From NCBI RefSeq assembly GCF_014648395.1, contig NZ_BMRA01000012.1, forward strand, positions 25,066-89,065: a stretch of DNA of 64,000 bases, written 5' to 3'. Below are positions 26,125 to 34,758 of the stretch, in pieces. The stretch is from Micromonospora fulviviridis (GTDB taxonomy: Bacteria; Actinomycetota; Actinomycetes; Mycobacteriales; Micromonosporaceae). The translations under genes and the position numbers were made by a program. The notes under the pieces were generated by a model that did no database searches, was not told the DNA's origin, and was given only the letters and a program-made list of their open reading frames with translations. The stretch's first letter is position 1, and each line of letters begins with the position of its first letter.

Positions 26125-27174
26125 TCAGCCGGTGCGCTCCAGCAGGGCCGCGTAGAGAGTGAGGCCCGGGCCGAAGGCCAGCATCACGACCCGCTCCGGC
26201 GGCGCCTCCGCCCGGGCCAGCCGGTCCAGGATCAGCAGCACCGTCGGGGACGAGCAGTTGCCGTGCTCGTCCAGGACGGCCCGGGACGCCGCGAGCCCCG
26301 CCGGCGGTAGGGCCAACTCCCGCTCCACCACGTTGAGGATGCGCGGCCCGCCCGGGTGCACCGCCCAGCCGTCCACCTCGGAGCGGCGCCACCCGTGCCG
26401 GGCCAGCAGGTCGTCGACCAGACCCCGGACGTGGCGCGAGAGCACCTGCGGCACCTTCGGCGACAGCCCCATCCGGAAGCCGGTGTCGGTGACGTCCCAG
26501 GTCATGTGGTCGGCCGTCGAGGTGTCGGTGACCGAGGTGACCTCGCGCAGCGCGTACCCCCGGCCGCCGGGGACGACCACGGCGGCGACCGCGGCGTCGG
26601 AGAAGAGCGCGTGCGAGACGATCTGCTGCGTGTCCACCCGCGCGCCCGGCGGCTGGATGTGCAGGCTGGTCAGCTCCGCGCAGAGCAGCAGCGCGGGGCG
26701 GCCCCGGGCGGTGACGAAGTCGCTCGCCGCGCCGAGCCCGGGCAGGGCCGCGTAGCAGCCCATGTGCCCGACGAACATGCGCTGGGTGTCCGGGGCCATG
26801 CCCAGGTCACGGGCGAGCAGGATGTCCAGCCCCGGGGTGGCGTACCCGGTGCAGGAGCAGACCACGAAGAGGCCGATGTCACCGGCGTCCAGGCCGGCGG
26901 CGGTCAGCGCCCGGCTGACCGCCTCCTTGCCCAGCGGCAGCGCCTCGACCTGGTAACGCCGCATCCGGCGTTCGGTGGGCCACTCCGAGACGTCCTCCAG
27001 CAGCGGGTTCACCGCCGCCTGGCGCCGGGACACCCCCGAGTTGGCGAAGATCCGCTCGGCCAGCGCCCGGGTGGTCCCGGAGAAGTGCTTCGCGAAGAAG
27101 CCCGCCCACAGCTCGTCCTGCGCGGCGGACGGCGGTTGCGCCGTACCCAGACCCGCGATCACTGGCACGCCCAT
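26125..27174 (-). CDS. Type III polyketide synthase (chalcone/stilbene synthase family)
   Basis: 349 residues from ATG at 27174, preceded by GAGAGGTGGGG. It is a homodimeric ketosynthase that extends an acyl-CoA starter with malonyl-CoA. The catalytic triad is visible: Cys about 140 in GHMGCYAALPG, His about 273 in AVHPGGPRIL and Asn about 306 in HGNCSSPT; MLAFGPGLTLYAALLE is the family C-terminal motif. Genes for a flavoprotein and a methyltransferase precede it on the same strand, and a UbiA prenyltransferase is divergent. This matches in content an actinomycete cluster I recall for prenylated alkyl-methoxyhydroquinones, so an alkylresorcinol-type product is likely. Confidence 0.94.
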   Translation of the reverse strand: MGVPVIAGLGTAQPPSAAQDELWAGFFAKHFSGTTRALAERIFANSGVSRRQAAVNPLLEDVSEWPTERRMRRYQVEALPLGKEAVSRALTAAGLDAGDIGLFVVCSCTGYATPGLDILLARDLGMAPDTQRMFVGHMGCYAALPGLGAASDFVTARGRPALLLCAELTSLHIQPPGARVDTQQIVSHALFSDAAVAAVVVPGGRGYALREVTSVTDTSTADHMTWDVTDTGFRMGLSPKVPQVLSRHVRGLVDDLLARHGWRRSEVDGWAVHPGGPRILNVVERELALPPAGLAASRAVLDEHGNCSSPTVLLILDRLARAEAPPERVVMLAFGPGLTLYAALLERTG

Positions 27175-27206
27175 GTCCCCCACCTCTCGTCCCCCATCCC
27201 CACGCT

Positions 27207-28373
27207 TCACCAACGAGGCGTCGAGCCGTCGCGGTCCGGGTCGCCGCCGAGCGCGGCGATGCCGAGCCAGTCGGCGCAGACGTCCGAGGTGGCCGGATGG
27301 AGCGAGCCGCACCGGGCGTCCCGGTAGAGCCGCTCCAACGGATGCCCCCGCCGGGTGGCCGAGGTGCCGGCGGCCTCCAGCATGGACGCCGCCACCTCGG
27401 CGACGGTGGTGCCAGCCAGCAGCTTGGCCCGCCACACCCAGCGGTTGGTCTCCGCGTCGCCGGGCGCCTCGTCGACCCGGCGGGCCGCCTCGGCGACCAC
27501 CAGTTCGGCCGCCGCCACGGCCGCGTCCGCCCGGCCCAGCCGCGCCCGGACCGCCGGCAGGCCGGCCAGGTCGCGCGCGTTCAGGTGCTCGGCGGCGGCG
27601 TCGATCGCGGCCCGGGCCACCCCGACGTAGACCGCCGCGTAGCTGGCCACCAGCCAGTGCGGCATGAGCTGGGCGACCACCAGCGCCAGGCCCTCCACCC
27701 CGCCGAGCAGCCGGTCGGCGGGGACGGTCACGTCCAGGTGCAGGTCGTGCGAGGAGGTGGCGCGCATGCCCAGCGAGTCCCAGGTCGGCTCGACCGTGAG
27801 CCCCTCCCCCGCGGGAACCAGGAACTGGGAGACCACCGACTGGTCGGCGGCGCTGCGGGCGGCCACCAGGTAGCCGTCCGGGTGGCCGGCGCCGGAGCAG
27901 AAGGTCTTGCTGCCCTTGATGTGCCAGCCGCCCTCGACCGGCTGGTAGACCGTGCTGAGCTGGGACAGTCGGGCGCCGGCGCCGCGTTCGCTCATGGCCA
28001 CCGCGTACCAGGCACCCTCGGCCGCCGCACGGAGCAGGCGGTCCCGGGCGGCCAGCGCCTCGTCCGGTACGCCGAGCGCCTCGGCCAGTTCCTCGGTGAC
28101 CGCGCCCAGCGCGCCGGTGACCGAGGCGTGCATGTTGAACACCAGCGCGGTCGCGCCGTTGCCCCGGGCCAGTTCGGTGGCGACCGCCGCGTACTCGGCG
28201 AAGGTGGCCCCCATGCCGCCCAGTTCGCGCGGCACCATCAGCCCGAACAGGCCGGCCACCCGGAGGTCGGCGAAGTCGTCGACCGGGAACGAGCCGTCCC
28301 GGTCGTGGTCGGCCGCGCGAGCGGCCAGTCGCGGCGCCAACCTGCGGGCCGCCTCCAGCGCGTGCACAGTCAT
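27207..28373 (-). CDS. Acyl-CoA dehydrogenase-like flavoprotein (probable monooxygenase)
   Basis: 388 residues with the three-part ACAD fold: N-terminal helices, a beta domain (AVAMSERGAGARLSQLSTVY, WHIKGSKTFCSGAGHPDGYL) and a C-terminal helical domain. The end segment HPLERLYRDARCGSLHPATS is the type seen in the FMN-dependent DszC/HpaA-like monooxygenase branch, and no ACAD catalytic glutamate was identified. In this setting, ring hydroxylation of a polyketide phenol to a quinol is more likely than beta-oxidation. It is 32 bp upstream of the type III PKS and follows the methyltransferase by 42 bp. Confidence 0.85.
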   Translation of the reverse strand: MTVHALEAARRLAPRLAARAADHDRDGSFPVDDFADLRVAGLFGLMVPRELGGMGATFAEYAAVATELARGNGATALVFNMHASVTGALGAVTEELAEALGVPDEALAARDRLLRAAAEGAWYAVAMSERGAGARLSQLSTVYQPVEGGWHIKGSKTFCSGAGHPDGYLVAARSAADQSVVSQFLVPAGEGLTVEPTWDSLGMRATSSHDLHLDVTVPADRLLGGVEGLALVVAQLMPHWLVASYAAVYVGVARAAIDAAAEHLNARDLAGLPAVRARLGRADAAVAAAELVVAEAARRVDEAPGDAETNRWVWRAKLLAGTTVAEVAASMLEAAGTSATRRGHPLERLYRDARCGSLHPATSDVCADWLGIAALGGDPDRDGSTPRW

Positions 28374-28415
28374 CTAGCCCCCTTCTCGGCGTCCCTTTAC
28401 CCCGGGCGGCCCCCG

Positions 28416-29171
28416 CTACCCGCTCCGCCGCCCGCGGCCCTGGTAGAGCACCGCGGTCGACCAGGTCGGCACGATGCGCGGCTCCCTCCGGGTGGGACGG
28501 TCGGCGCCGCGCCACCGGCGCAGCAGCCAGGCCAGTGTCCCGCCCAGCTCGGGCCGGATCCCGCGCAGACGCAGCGCCACGCCGTGCCGGGCGCATTCCG
28601 CCACCAGCGCGCGGGCGTCCACGAACAACCGTGGATCGTGGATGCCGCGCGGCACGGTGGGCAGCCGCTCGCCGAGCTCCACGGCGACCAGCCGGGCCAG
28701 CAGGGTGTCGTTGAGGGTGTCCAGCACCAGCAGCCCGCCCGGCCGCAGCAGCCGGCACGCCTCGGCCACCGCGCGCCGCCAGTCCGGCACGTGTTCCAGC
28801 AGCTCGCCGGCGGAGACCACGGCGGCGCAGCCGTCCGGGAGCGGGACCGCGGTGGCATCGCCCTGGACCACCGTCACGCCGTGCGCGGCGGCCTGGTCGA
28901 GGGCGGAGCGGGTCAGGTCCACCCCGACGTGCCGGTAGCCCTTCCCGGTCAGGTGCGGGGCGAGCAGCCCGGCGCCGCAACCCAGGTCGACCAGCAGGTC
29001 GTCCCTTTCGGACGCCGGGGGCACCAGGGCCGCGCGGGACTCGGCCAGCCAGTGCAGCATCGCGAACGCGCCGTCCGGTCGCCACCACTCGCCGGCCAGG
29101 TCGTCGTACTGGCGGGGGTCGTTGGGCGGCAGCACCCGGGGCGGGGTGGACACCGGGGCCGCGTTCCGCAT
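28416..29171 (-). CDS. Class I SAM methyltransferase (UbiG/UbiE-like)
   Basis: 251 residues. Motif I LLVDLGCGAGLLAPHL near residue 60 binds S-adenosylmethionine; GVDLTRSAL and VVQGDATAVPLPDG complete the Rossmann site, and SAGELLEHVPDWRRAVAEA follows as in ubiquinone O-methyltransferases. It probably methylates a phenolic oxygen of the type III PKS product. First gene of the minus-strand unit, 45 bp from the start of the divergent prenyltransferase. Confidence 0.88.
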   Translation of the reverse strand: MRNAAPVSTPPRVLPPNDPRQYDDLAGEWWRPDGAFAMLHWLAESRAALVPPASERDDLLVDLGCGAGLLAPHLTGKGYRHVGVDLTRSALDQAAAHGVTVVQGDATAVPLPDGCAAVVSAGELLEHVPDWRRAVAEACRLLRPGGLLVLDTLNDTLLARLVAVELGERLPTVPRGIHDPRLFVDARALVAECARHGVALRLRGIRPELGGTLAWLLRRWRGADRPTRREPRIVPTWSTAVLYQGRGRRSG

Positions 29172-29216
29172 GGACCGAGCGTGGCACGACTCCCCGGTAA
29201 CGACCAGACTTCCCTT

Positions 29217-30056
29217 ATGTCGATGTCGGTGTTAGGGCTGGTCAGGGCGAGCCACCCGGAACCGGCCGCCGCGGTCACCGTGGTGGCCGCGTTGCTGGCC
29301 CGGGGTGTCGGGCACGACCCGGCCGGGATCACCGTCGTCGCGCTCACGGTGCTGGCCAGCCAGCTCGCCGTGGGCTGGAGCAACGACCTGATCGACGCCG
29401 ACCGGGACGCCACGGTGGGGCGTACCGACAAGCCCGTGACCACCGGCGCGGTCTCCCGGCGGGCCCTGGCCCGCGCCACCGTGCCGGCCGCCGTCGCCAC
29501 CCCGCTGCTGGCGCTGGCCACCGGCCCGGCGGCGGCGCTCTGCGCCACCCTCGGCCTGGTCTCGGCACTGCTCTACAACTGGCCGCTGAAGTCGACCCCG
29601 GTGTCGGTGCTGCCCTACGCGGTCTCGTTCGGCGCGCTGCCCGCCTTCGTGGTGCTGGCCCTGCCCGGCGCGCCCGCGCCCCCGGTCTGGCTGGTCGCGG
29701 CCGCCGCGCTGCTGGGCGCCGGGGCGCACTTCGCCAACGTGCTGCCCGACCTGGCCGACGACGCGCGGACCGGGGTGCGCGGCCTGCCCCACCGGCTGGG
29801 GCCGGCGGGCAGCCGGGGGGCCGCCGCCGGGCTGCTCCTCGCGGCCACCGTCGTGCTGGTCCTGGGGCCGCCCGGGCCGCCGTCGTGGGCCGGCCTGTCG
29901 GCGGTGGCCGCCGCCGTCGGCGTGCCGGCCGTCGGCTGGTACGCGGGACGCACCGCGGCCGGGGCCGGCGGCCGACAGGTGGCCGCCTTCCGGGCGGTGC
30001 TGGTGGTGGCGCTCATCGACGTGGTGCTGCTGGTGGCGAGCGGCCGGGTGGTCTGA
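29217..30056 (+). CDS. UbiA-family membrane prenyltransferase
   Basis: 279 residues from ATG at 29217, with eight or nine predicted membrane helices. The first Asp-rich motif NDLIDADRDATVGRTDKP begins near residue 56 and the second, NVLPDLADDARTG, near 174; both coordinate magnesium and prenyl diphosphate in the UbiA fold. LLYNWPLKSTPVSVLPYAVS is typical. It probably attaches an isoprenoid chain to the aromatic product of the divergent PKS unit. The promoters of both units share the 45-bp gap 29172-29216. Confidence 0.93.
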   Translation: MSMSVLGLVRASHPEPAAAVTVVAALLARGVGHDPAGITVVALTVLASQLAVGWSNDLIDADRDATVGRTDKPVTTGAVSRRALARATVPAAVATPLLALATGPAAALCATLGLVSALLYNWPLKSTPVSVLPYAVSFGALPAFVVLALPGAPAPPVWLVAAAALLGAGAHFANVLPDLADDARTGVRGLPHRLGPAGSRGAAAGLLLAATVVLVLGPPGPPSWAGLSAVAAAVGVPAVGWYAGRTAAGAGGRQVAAFRAVLVVALIDVVLLVASGRVV

Positions 30057-30197
30057 CGGTTCCCCACGTAGGTGGCATTACCGGGTCGGCGTGCGGGCCT
30101 CGATCAGCTCCAACTACCCTGGAGCGCGGTCTGCGCGGGTATGGCCACCCCGTGTCCGGCGTCCGGCCGGGCGGGGATCGTGACGAGGAGGACCGAC

Positions 30198-30998
30198 GTG
30201 ACGCGCTCGATCAGGGGTTCCGGGCGGGCGGCCCTGCTGCTGGCCGGCACGGCGGCGGCGACGAGCCTGCTGCTGTCCGGGTGTGGCACCGGCCAGGTGG
30301 CCGAGACCGCCAACAAGATCCCGTCGGTGCAGGGCGTCAACGTCCAGACCCCCGACAACCTCTACAAGGTGCGCGGCCTCTACCTGGAGTTCCCCGGCCC
30401 CGAGGGCTACAAGGCCGGCGCCGACGCGCGGGTCAACGTCGTGCTCTACAACGACAGCCGGGAGCCGGTGACCGTGACGGTCACCACCGACAGCGCCCGG
30501 GAGGTCCTGCTCAGCGGCGCCGGGACGAGCAGCGAGGGGGCGACCCCGACCGGCTCGCCGACCGAGCCGGCCTCCGCGTCGCCCACCGCGACCGACCCGA
30601 GCGCCTCGCCGAGCCAGTCGCTCGGCACCAGTGAGTCGCCGTCGGCCAGCGGCTCCCCCTCGGCCAGCGGCTCCGCCTCGGCGAACCCCTCGCCGTCCGC
30701 CAGCTCGGCCCCGGGCGGCCGGCCGGCCCGGTTCGAGATCCCGGCCCTGGGTTACGTCCAGCTCACCGCCGGCAGCGCGCAGTCCCTCCGGCTCGTCGGC
30801 CTGAACCAGGCCCTGCTCGTCGGCCAGCCGGCAAACCTGACCTTCGACTTCGGTGACGGCAAGGTGATCAAGACCGGCGCGGCCGTCGGCGTACCGCTGA
30901 CCCCGGCCGCACCGCCCTCGCCGGTGGTGCAGCCCCGCGAGGAGGAGGGTGGCGCCGGCCACCCGGGTGGCCTCATCGAGGGCGAGAACCACAGCTGA
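30198..30998 (+). CDS. Lipoprotein with Ser/Pro-rich linker
   Basis: 266 residues from GTG at 30198, with GAGGAGG upstream. The signal peptide ends in the lipobox LLLSGC. Two beta-rich segments (VNVVLYNDSREPVTVTVTTD; GQPANLTFDFGDGKVIKTGA) flank about 70 residues of Ser/Ala/Pro low-complexity sequence (SPSASGSPSASGSASANPSP). It is a surface lipoprotein of unknown role, sometimes found near radA/disA in actinomycetes. A terminator hairpin follows. Confidence 0.82.
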   Translation: MTRSIRGSGRAALLLAGTAAATSLLLSGCGTGQVAETANKIPSVQGVNVQTPDNLYKVRGLYLEFPGPEGYKAGADARVNVVLYNDSREPVTVTVTTDSAREVLLSGAGTSSEGATPTGSPTEPASASPTATDPSASPSQSLGTSESPSASGSPSASGSASANPSPSASSAPGGRPARFEIPALGYVQLTAGSAQSLRLVGLNQALLVGQPANLTFDFGDGKVIKTGAAVGVPLTPAAPPSPVVQPREEEGGAGHPGGLIEGENHS

Positions 30999-31017
30999 CC
31001 GCCCGCTCCCGCTTCGA

Positions 31018-31058
31018 CGACACCGCCGGTGTGGCCAGCGCCACGCCCGGCGGTGTCG
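31018..31058 (+). terminator. Two-tier hairpin after lipoprotein gene
   Basis: The outer 12-bp stem CGACACCGCCGG pairs with 31047-31058; an inner stem GTGGC-CAGC-GCCAC sits at 31031-31044. It separates the lipoprotein gene from radA. Confidence 0.7.
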
Positions 31059-31093
31059 CCGTTTCCGGGTGGGCTTTCGTCGTACCGTCCGGT

Positions 31094-31099
31094 TAGCGT
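31094..31099 (+). promoter_or_regulatory. -10 hexamer TAGCGT, leaderless radA
   Basis: TAGCGT ends 6 nt before the GTG at 31106, so the predicted transcript start coincides with the start codon. The -35 is weak. Confidence 0.5.
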
Positions 31100-31105
31100 C
31101 CTGGG

Positions 31106-32554
31106 GTGAGCACGCCCCGATCGACCTCCCCCCGCGCCACCGCCGGCCGCGCCCGCGGCGCCGCCAAGGAGCCGCGCCCGGCCTACGAGTGCGACGCCTG
31201 CGGCCACCAGCCGCCCAAGTGGGTCGGGCGCTGCCCGGAGTGCGGCGAGTGGGGCTCGGTGGTCGAGTGCACGGTGACCGGCCCGCTGGTGTCCGGCCGG
31301 GTGGTCAGCTCCCGGATGCCCGCCGAGCCGGCCCGCCCGATCGCCACCATCAGCGCCGCGCCCGCCCGGGCCCGCGCCACCGGGGTCAGCGAGCTCGACC
31401 GGGTGCTCGGCGGCGGCCTCGTCCCCGGCGCGGTGGTGCTGCTCGCCGGCGAGCCCGGGGTCGGCAAGTCCACCCTGCTGCTCGACGTCGCGCAGCAGTG
31501 GGCGGCCAACGCGGGCAGCCCGTCGCTGGTGGTCAGCGGCGAGGAGTCGGTCAGTCAGGTGCGGCTGCGCGCCGAGCGGATGGGCACCCTGCACGAGCAG
31601 CTCTACCTGGCCGCCGAGAGCGACCTGTCGGCGGTGCTCGGGCACCTCGACGCGGTCAAGCCGGGCCTGCTGGTGCTCGACTCGGTGCAGACCATCTCCA
31701 CCCCGGGCACCGAAGGCGTGCCGGGCGGGGTGACCCAGGTCCGGGCGGTCACCGCGGCCCTGGTCGCGGTCGCCAAGGAACGCGGCATCGCCACCGTGCT
31801 GGTCGGGCACGTCACCAAGGACGGCCAGGTCGCCGGTCCTCGGGTGCTGGAGCACCTGGTCGACGTGGTGCTGCACTTCGAGGGCGACAAGCACTCGTCG
31901 CTGCGCATGGTGCGCGGGGTGAAGAACCGGTTCGGCGCGGCCGACGAGGTGGGCTGCTTCGAGATGCACGAGGGCGGCATCAGCAGCCTGGCCGACCCGT
32001 CGGGCCTCTTCCTGACCCGCTACTCGGAGCCGGTGCCGGGCACCTGCGTGACGGTGGCCATGGAGGGTCGGCGCGCCCTGGTCACCGAGGTGCAGGCGCT
32101 GATCGGTGCCACGGTCGCCGGCTCTCCCCGGCGCACGGTCTCCGGGCTGGACGGCGCCCGGCTGGCCATGGTGCTCGCGGTGCTCCAGCGCCGCACCGAG
32201 CGGCTCACCCTGCACGACCGCGAGGTCTTCGCCGCCACGGTGGGCGGCATCCGGGTGGTCGAGCCGGCGGCCGACCTGGCCGTGGCGCTGGCGGTCGCCT
32301 CGGGCGGGCTCAACCTGGCCCTCAACCCGCACCTGGTGGCCATCGGCGAGGTCGGGCTCACCGGCGAGGTCCGCCGGGTCGGGGCGGTGCCCCGCCGGCT
32401 CGCCGAGGCGGCCCGGCTCGGCTTCCGGCTGGCCCTCGTGCCGCCCGGCTGCGGCCCGGGCAGCAGCGGAGTGGCCCCGGAGAACATGCGGGTGACGGAG
32501 GTCACCGACGTCCGGGCGGCCCTCCAGGCTGCCGCGCGCGCGTCGGCCGAGTGA
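31106..32554 (+). CDS. radA: DNA repair protein RadA (Sms)
   Basis: 482 residues, GTG start. The N-terminal C4 zinc finger is YECDACGHQPPKWVGRCPEC (residues about 28-47). The RecA-like core has Walker A GEPGVGKST near 116 and the RadA-specific KNRFG near 273; the C-terminal third is the Lon-like domain (GLNLALNPHLVAIGEVGLTG). RadA processes recombination intermediates and promotes branch migration. It is followed by disA after 142 bp, a conserved pairing; in other bacteria RadA restrains DisA activity. Confidence 0.97.
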   Translation: MSTPRSTSPRATAGRARGAAKEPRPAYECDACGHQPPKWVGRCPECGEWGSVVECTVTGPLVSGRVVSSRMPAEPARPIATISAAPARARATGVSELDRVLGGGLVPGAVVLLAGEPGVGKSTLLLDVAQQWAANAGSPSLVVSGEESVSQVRLRAERMGTLHEQLYLAAESDLSAVLGHLDAVKPGLLVLDSVQTISTPGTEGVPGGVTQVRAVTAALVAVAKERGIATVLVGHVTKDGQVAGPRVLEHLVDVVLHFEGDKHSSLRMVRGVKNRFGAADEVGCFEMHEGGISSLADPSGLFLTRYSEPVPGTCVTVAMEGRRALVTEVQALIGATVAGSPRRTVSGLDGARLAMVLAVLQRRTERLTLHDREVFAATVGGIRVVEPAADLAVALAVASGGLNLALNPHLVAIGEVGLTGEVRRVGAVPRRLAEAARLGFRLALVPPGCGPGSSGVAPENMRVTEVTDVRAALQAAARASAE

Positions 32555-32684
32555 CGGTCCGTAGGCTTGCGGTGGGACTGGCCGGGCGATTTCGGACAGC
32601 CGGCACAGCGGGGTGGCGACCGGGGGAGCCGGACATCGTGACACATCACAGTAACCACGAGAGCACCCACCGCACGGCAGTCCG

Positions 32685-32690
32685 TAGACT
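32685..32690 (+). promoter_or_regulatory. -10 hexamer TAGACT, leaderless disA
   Basis: TAGACT abuts GTG 32691 and ends 6 nt before GTG 32697. A -10 this close places transcription start at 32697, which argues for the shorter protein start. Confidence 0.55.
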
Positions 32691-32696
32691 GTGCCC

Positions 32697-33881
32697 GTGC
32701 CGATCGACCGCGATGCCACCAAGCCCGCCGCGACGACGCCGCACGCCCGCACCGGCGCCGTGGGCTCCCCTGCCCGTGCCATCAGCGTGAGCGTCACCGG
32801 AAACGTCGGCGGGGCCGGCGGCGACCCGTTGCGGGCCAACCTCGCCCTCATGGCGCCGGGCACCGCGCTCCGCGACGGCCTGGAGCGGATCCTGCGCGGC
32901 CGCACCGGCGCGCTGATCGTGCTCGGCTACGACAAGATCGTCGAGCAGATCTGCACCGGTGGCTTCCCGCTCGACGTCGAGTTCTCCGCGACCCGGGTCC
33001 GCGAGCTGTGCAAGATGGACGGGGCCGTGGTGCTCTCCAGCGACGGCACCCGGATCGTCCGGGCCGCCGTGCACCTGATGCCCGACCCGTCGATCCCCAC
33101 CGAGGAGTCCGGCACCCGGCACCGCACCGCCGAGCGGGTGGCCCGGCAGACCGGCTACCCGGTGATCTCGGTCAGCCAGTCCATGCGGATCATCAGCCTC
33201 TACGTCAACGGCCAGCGGCACGTGCTGGACGACTCGGCGGCGATCCTCTCCCGGGCCAACCAGGCGCTGGCCACCCTCGAGCGCTACAAGCTCCGGCTGG
33301 ACGAGGTCTCCGGCACGCTCTCCGCCCTGGAGATCGAGGACCTGGTCACCGTCCGCGACGCGGTGGCCGTGGTGCAGCGGCTGGAGATGGTCCGTCGCAT
33401 CGCCGACGAGATCGCCGGCTACGTGGTCGAGCTGGGCACCGACGGCCGGCTCCTCGCCCTCCAGCTCGACGAGCTGATGGCCGGCGTGGACGCCGACCGC
33501 ACCCTGGTCATCCGGGACTACCTGCCGGTCGGCCGGAAGTCGCGCACCCTCGACGAGGCCCTGGTCGAGCTCGACCTGCTCAGCGCCACCGAGCTGATCG
33601 ACCTGGTCGCGGTGGCCAAGGCGATCGGCTACCCGTCCGCCTCCGACGCGCTCGACGCCGCGGTGAGCCCGCGCGGCTTCCGCCTGCTGGCCAAGGTGCC
33701 CCGGCTCCCCGCGGCCGTGGTCGACCGGCTGGTGGTGCACTTCGGCAGCCTCCAGCGGCTGCTCGGCGCGACCGTGGAGGACCTCCAGGCGGTCGAGGGG
33801 GTGGGCGACGCCCGCGCCCGGGGTGTCCGCGAGGGGCTGTCCCGCCTTGCCGAGGCGTCCATCCTGGAGCGCTACGTCTGA
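32697..33881 (+). CDS. disA: Diadenylate cyclase DisA (DNA integrity scanning protein)
   Basis: 394 residues from GTG at 32697 (two residues longer if 32691 is used). It makes cyclic di-AMP from two ATP and scans DNA for branched structures. The DAC domain shows KMDGAVVLSSDG (DGA motif near 107) and GTRHRTAERVA (RHR motif near 139). The middle is a helical spine, and the C-terminus a helix-hairpin-helix domain (VEDLQAVEGVGDARARGVREG). The N-terminal 30 residues are Ala/Thr-rich and variable. It sits downstream of radA with its own predicted leaderless promoter. Confidence 0.97.
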   Translation: MPIDRDATKPAATTPHARTGAVGSPARAISVSVTGNVGGAGGDPLRANLALMAPGTALRDGLERILRGRTGALIVLGYDKIVEQICTGGFPLDVEFSATRVRELCKMDGAVVLSSDGTRIVRAAVHLMPDPSIPTEESGTRHRTAERVARQTGYPVISVSQSMRIISLYVNGQRHVLDDSAAILSRANQALATLERYKLRLDEVSGTLSALEIEDLVTVRDAVAVVQRLEMVRRIADEIAGYVVELGTDGRLLALQLDELMAGVDADRTLVIRDYLPVGRKSRTLDEALVELDLLSATELIDLVAVAKAIGYPSASDALDAAVSPRGFRLLAKVPRLPAAVVDRLVVHFGSLQRLLGATVEDLQAVEGVGDARARGVREGLSRLAEASILERYV

Positions 33882-33887
33882 CCGGCG

Positions 33888-34652
33888 TCAGCCGGTGATG
33901 GTCAGCTTCACCGGCTCGCTGAGCTTGGTGCCCACCCGGGCGAAGACCTGGTACGTGCCGATCGGGGCAAAGCTGCCGCTGGCCACACCGTTGGCGCAGC
34001 TGTTGTCCAGCTTGCCGTTCCAGCCCAGCTCGTAGGAGCGCTCGAAGTTCGGCGTGAACGACTGCACGTCCGAGCCCTTGCCGGTGCCGCAGGTGTCCGA
34101 GGACCAGATCCGGTTCGCGCCGGCCTTGATGTAGAGCTCCTGGAGGTCGGCCCCCACGTCCCGGCTGCAGGTGCGCTCCGAGATGTTCTTGATCTTGAGG
34201 CGGAGGGTGACCACCGTGCCCCGCTGGGCGGTGGCCGGCAGCGCCACCGGGGTCACCCGGATCTCCGAGTCGGCGCAGGTGCCGTCGTCGGCCACCGGGG
34301 CGGCCGGCGCGCCACCGTCGTTCGTGCCGGTGCCGTTGTTCGTCCCCGGGCCGCTGCCGTTGTTCGTCCCACTGCCGTTGTTCGTCCCACTGCCGTCGCC
34401 CGTGCCGCTGCCGCCACCCGAGTCGCCCGGGGTGGGCGAGGGGCTGCCTGACTGCGGGGTCAGTAGCGAGCCGGTCGGCCCCGGGGCCGCCGTGCTGCTC
34501 GGTGACACACCGCCGGCGGACCCACCGGTGTTCCGGTCGGGACCGGTGCAGGAATAGAGCAGGACAATCACAAAGAGCAGCGCGGCGCCGAGTACGACGG
34601 CGCGACGCCGCCAGTACACGGTGGGAGGCAGAGGGCCGACCGTCAGACGCAT
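33888..34652 (-). CDS. Membrane-anchored protein with Gly/Asn/Thr repeat linker
   Basis: 254 residues from ATG at 34652. A short cytoplasmic tail and one helix (AVVLGAALLFVIVLLYSC, near 20-37) precede about 90 residues of low complexity with repeated GTNNGSG, partly encoded by an 18-bp tandem repeat, then a folded domain of about 120 residues with four cysteines (CADSEIRV, TCSRDVG, DTCGTGKG, SCANGVASG), probably two disulfides outside the membrane. No known family. It is convergent with disA (6 bp between stops). Confidence 0.75.
   Translation of the reverse strand: MRLTVGPLPPTVYWRRRAVVLGAALLFVIVLLYSCTGPDRNTGGSAGGVSPSSTAAPGPTGSLLTPQSGSPSPTPGDSGGGSGTGDGSGTNNGSGTNNGSGPGTNNGTGTNDGGAPAAPVADDGTCADSEIRVTPVALPATAQRGTVVTLRLKIKNISERTCSRDVGADLQELYIKAGANRIWSSDTCGTGKGSDVQSFTPNFERSYELGWNGKLDNSCANGVASGSFAPIGTYQVFARVGTKLSEPVKLTITG
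34354..34397. repeat. 18-bp tandem repeat (2.4 copies) in linker
   Basis: CTGCCGTTGTTCGTCCCA occurs at 34354 and 34372, followed by a partial copy. It encodes the GTNNGS repeats of the membrane-anchored protein. Confidence 0.8.
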
Positions 34653-34758
34653 GATGCGTTCACCGTAGCGGCGCGACGCCCGGCCCGCTGGCGCGACGCG
34701 CCGGTGACCCTTCGCCCGGCCCCGCCGAAGCTCCACAGTGGATGCGAACCACGGCCGC

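Noticed and set aside
27175..29187. Open frame fused to the N-terminus of the type III PKS
   Set aside because: It overlaps the flavoprotein and methyltransferase genes in another frame; the PKS has a strong ribosome site at 27174.
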